Translations under genes and position numbers: made by a program
Source: VRUE01 sp963762205
Lineage (GTDB): Bacteria; Actinomycetota; Thermoleophilia; Solirubrobacterales; 70-9
Length of the DNA: 64,000 bases
Direction: 5' to 3'
Assembly: GCA_963762205.1 (NCBI GenBank)
Contig: CAVXJZ010000002.1
Span: forward strand, 186,001-250,000
Notes under the pieces: generated by a model
Told to the model about the DNA's origin: nothing
Databases searched by the model: none
The model's input: only the letters and a program-made list of their open reading frames with translations
Shown here: positions 63,307-64,000 of the stretch, piece after piece
Numbering within the stretch: position 1 is the stretch's first letter
Layout: every line of letters starts with the position of its first letter

Positions 63307-63647
63307 CCCTTCCCCTCCTCCTCGAGCAGCTGCGAGATCCGCATCCCGATCTCGACCGTCGGGTCGTAGTGGAAGCTGAGCGTCGGCGTGCGCTTCATCC
63401 TCGTCTCGGCGGCGATCTTCGCCTGCAGCACGCCGTGCGAGGAGCGCAGGCCGGCCAGCGTCGCCTCGCGTTGCTCCTCGTCGCCGAGGACGCTGACGTG
63501 CACCTTGGCGGTGCGCAGGTCTGTGCTGGTCTCAACCGATGTCACAGTGACGAAGCCGATCCGTGGATCGCTCAACTCGGTGCCTATCGCCGCGCCGATC
63601 ACCTCCCGCAGCACCTCGTTGATTCGGCGCATACGAGGCGCGGGCAT
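63303..63647 (-). CDS. rbfA: 30S ribosome-binding factor A
   Basis: A 114-aa KH-fold assembly factor for the 30S subunit. RRINEVLREVIGAAI, DPRIGFVTVTSVETS and KVHVSVLGDEEQ are typical, as is the C-terminal PTLSFHYDPTVE. Its stop overlaps the nrnA start (ATGA), and it lies directly after infB. Confidence 0.94.
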   Translation of the reverse strand: MPAPRMRRINEVLREVIGAAIGTELSDPRIGFVTVTSVETSTDLRTAKVHVSVLGDEEQREATLAGLRSSHGVLQAKIAAETRMKRTPTLSFHYDPTVEIGMRISQLLEEEGKG

Positions 63648-63648
63648 C

Positions 63649-64000
63649 CTACTCCAGGGTCTGCTCGACCTGTTTGGTCTTGTACAGCTCGAGCATGTCC
63701 CCCTCCTTCACGTCGGCGTAGCCGTCGAGGACGATGCCGCACTCCTGGCCCTCCTCGACCTCCTGCACGTTGTCTTTGAACCTGCGCAGCGAGCCGAGCC
63801 TGCCGTCCCAGATCACCGTGCCCTCGCGGATCAGGCGCACGTTCGCGTCGCGGGCGACCTTGCCGTCGGTGACCAGGCAGCCGGCGATCCGCCCCACCTT
63901 CGAGGCTTTGAACGTCTGCTTGATCTCGGCCTCGCCGAGCGTCTCCTCGACCTCGACCGCCTCGAGCAATCCCTCCATCGCATTGCGCAGGTCTTCGGTG
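63649..64000 (-). CDS. infB: Translation initiation factor IF-2, C-terminal fragment
   Basis: The last 117 codons of infB; the gene continues past the window edge. The fragment is domain IV (C2) with LGEAEIKQTFKASKVGRIAG, the conserved CLVTDGKVARDANVRLIR and IVLDGYADVKEGDMLE, which binds the formyl-Met end of initiator tRNA. The stop is 1 bp before rbfA. Confidence 0.95.
   Translation of the reverse strand, partial: TEDLRNAMEGLLEAVEVEETLGEAEIKQTFKASKVGRIAGCLVTDGKVARDANVRLIREGTVIWDGRLGSLRRFKDNVQEVEEGQECGIVLDGYADVKEGDMLELYKTKQVEQTLE

Overview
The window comes from a very GC-rich bacterial chromosome, most likely an actinobacterium of class Thermoleophilia (Solirubrobacterales-like). This is inferred from three things. 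The base composition is about 70% GC with many GTG and TTG starts. The gene order is infB-rbfA-nrnA-truB-ribF//rpsO-pnp-M16 peptidase-dapB-dapA-rnjA and ftsK-rodZ-cinA//thpR-recA-miaB-miaA-dapF-dapL. It also carries secreted repeat proteins with very basic tails and short membrane-anchored collagen-like proteins.

Layout. 0-10 kb: RlpA-like protein, DNA polymerase IV, a lipoprotein, CcdA, a secreted choice-of-anchor Q protein, a thiolase/SDR pair, and a broken secreted FnIII-like protein. 10-15 kb: a methyltransferase, a DsbA-like/VKOR oxidative folding pair, a PRC-barrel-like protein, an alpha/beta hydrolase, a peroxiredoxin and a membrane-anchored cyclophilin. 14.6-19.1 kb: a cell-envelope operon with a lipid kinase, MurT, two duplicated mini-ORFs, a methyltransferase and GatD. 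19-25 kb: a broken calcium-binding repeat protein, Dut, HflX, an epimerase and an MBL hydrolase. 25-33 kb (minus strand): lysine/DAP genes, a P450, the miaA/miaB tRNA-modification genes, a cupredoxin, RecA and ThpR. 33.2-40.7 kb: an accessory island that interrupts the usual cinA-recA neighbourhood. It holds an SRPBCC protein, a hydrolase, a degenerate HD-GYP/LuxR regulator, a shattered IS66 transposase, decayed genes and a tRNA-Ser-like remnant. 40.7-54.8 kb: cinA, rodZ-like, ftsK, a divergent two-component system, RNase J, dapA, dapB, an M16 peptidase, pnp and rpsO. 54.8-60.75 kb: a small integrative element inserted in the 3' end of ribF. It is bounded by a 16-bp direct repeat and carries a tyrosine-recombinase remnant, two paralogous collagen-like membrane proteins and an RCC1-repeat protein. 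60.7-64 kb: ribF, truB, nrnA, rbfA and the 3' end of infB.

Two cautions. First, many genes, including recA, miaB, gatD, an M16 peptidase and a histidine kinase, carry single-base frameshifts. Their number in housekeeping genes points to residual indels in the assembly rather than mass pseudogenisation, so I annotate the reconstructed extents. Second, only the ends of the 54.8-60.75 kb element are directly demonstrated by a repeat; the 33-40 kb island is inferred from gene order and content.

The most notable biology is as follows: a DapF whose two catalytic cysteines and partner histidine are replaced; a MurT/GatD operon with an inserted methyltransferase and a chain of ATGA-coupled duplicated mini-ORFs; a family of covarying intergenic palindromes; and duplicated promoter-leader units in front of the collagen-like paralogues.
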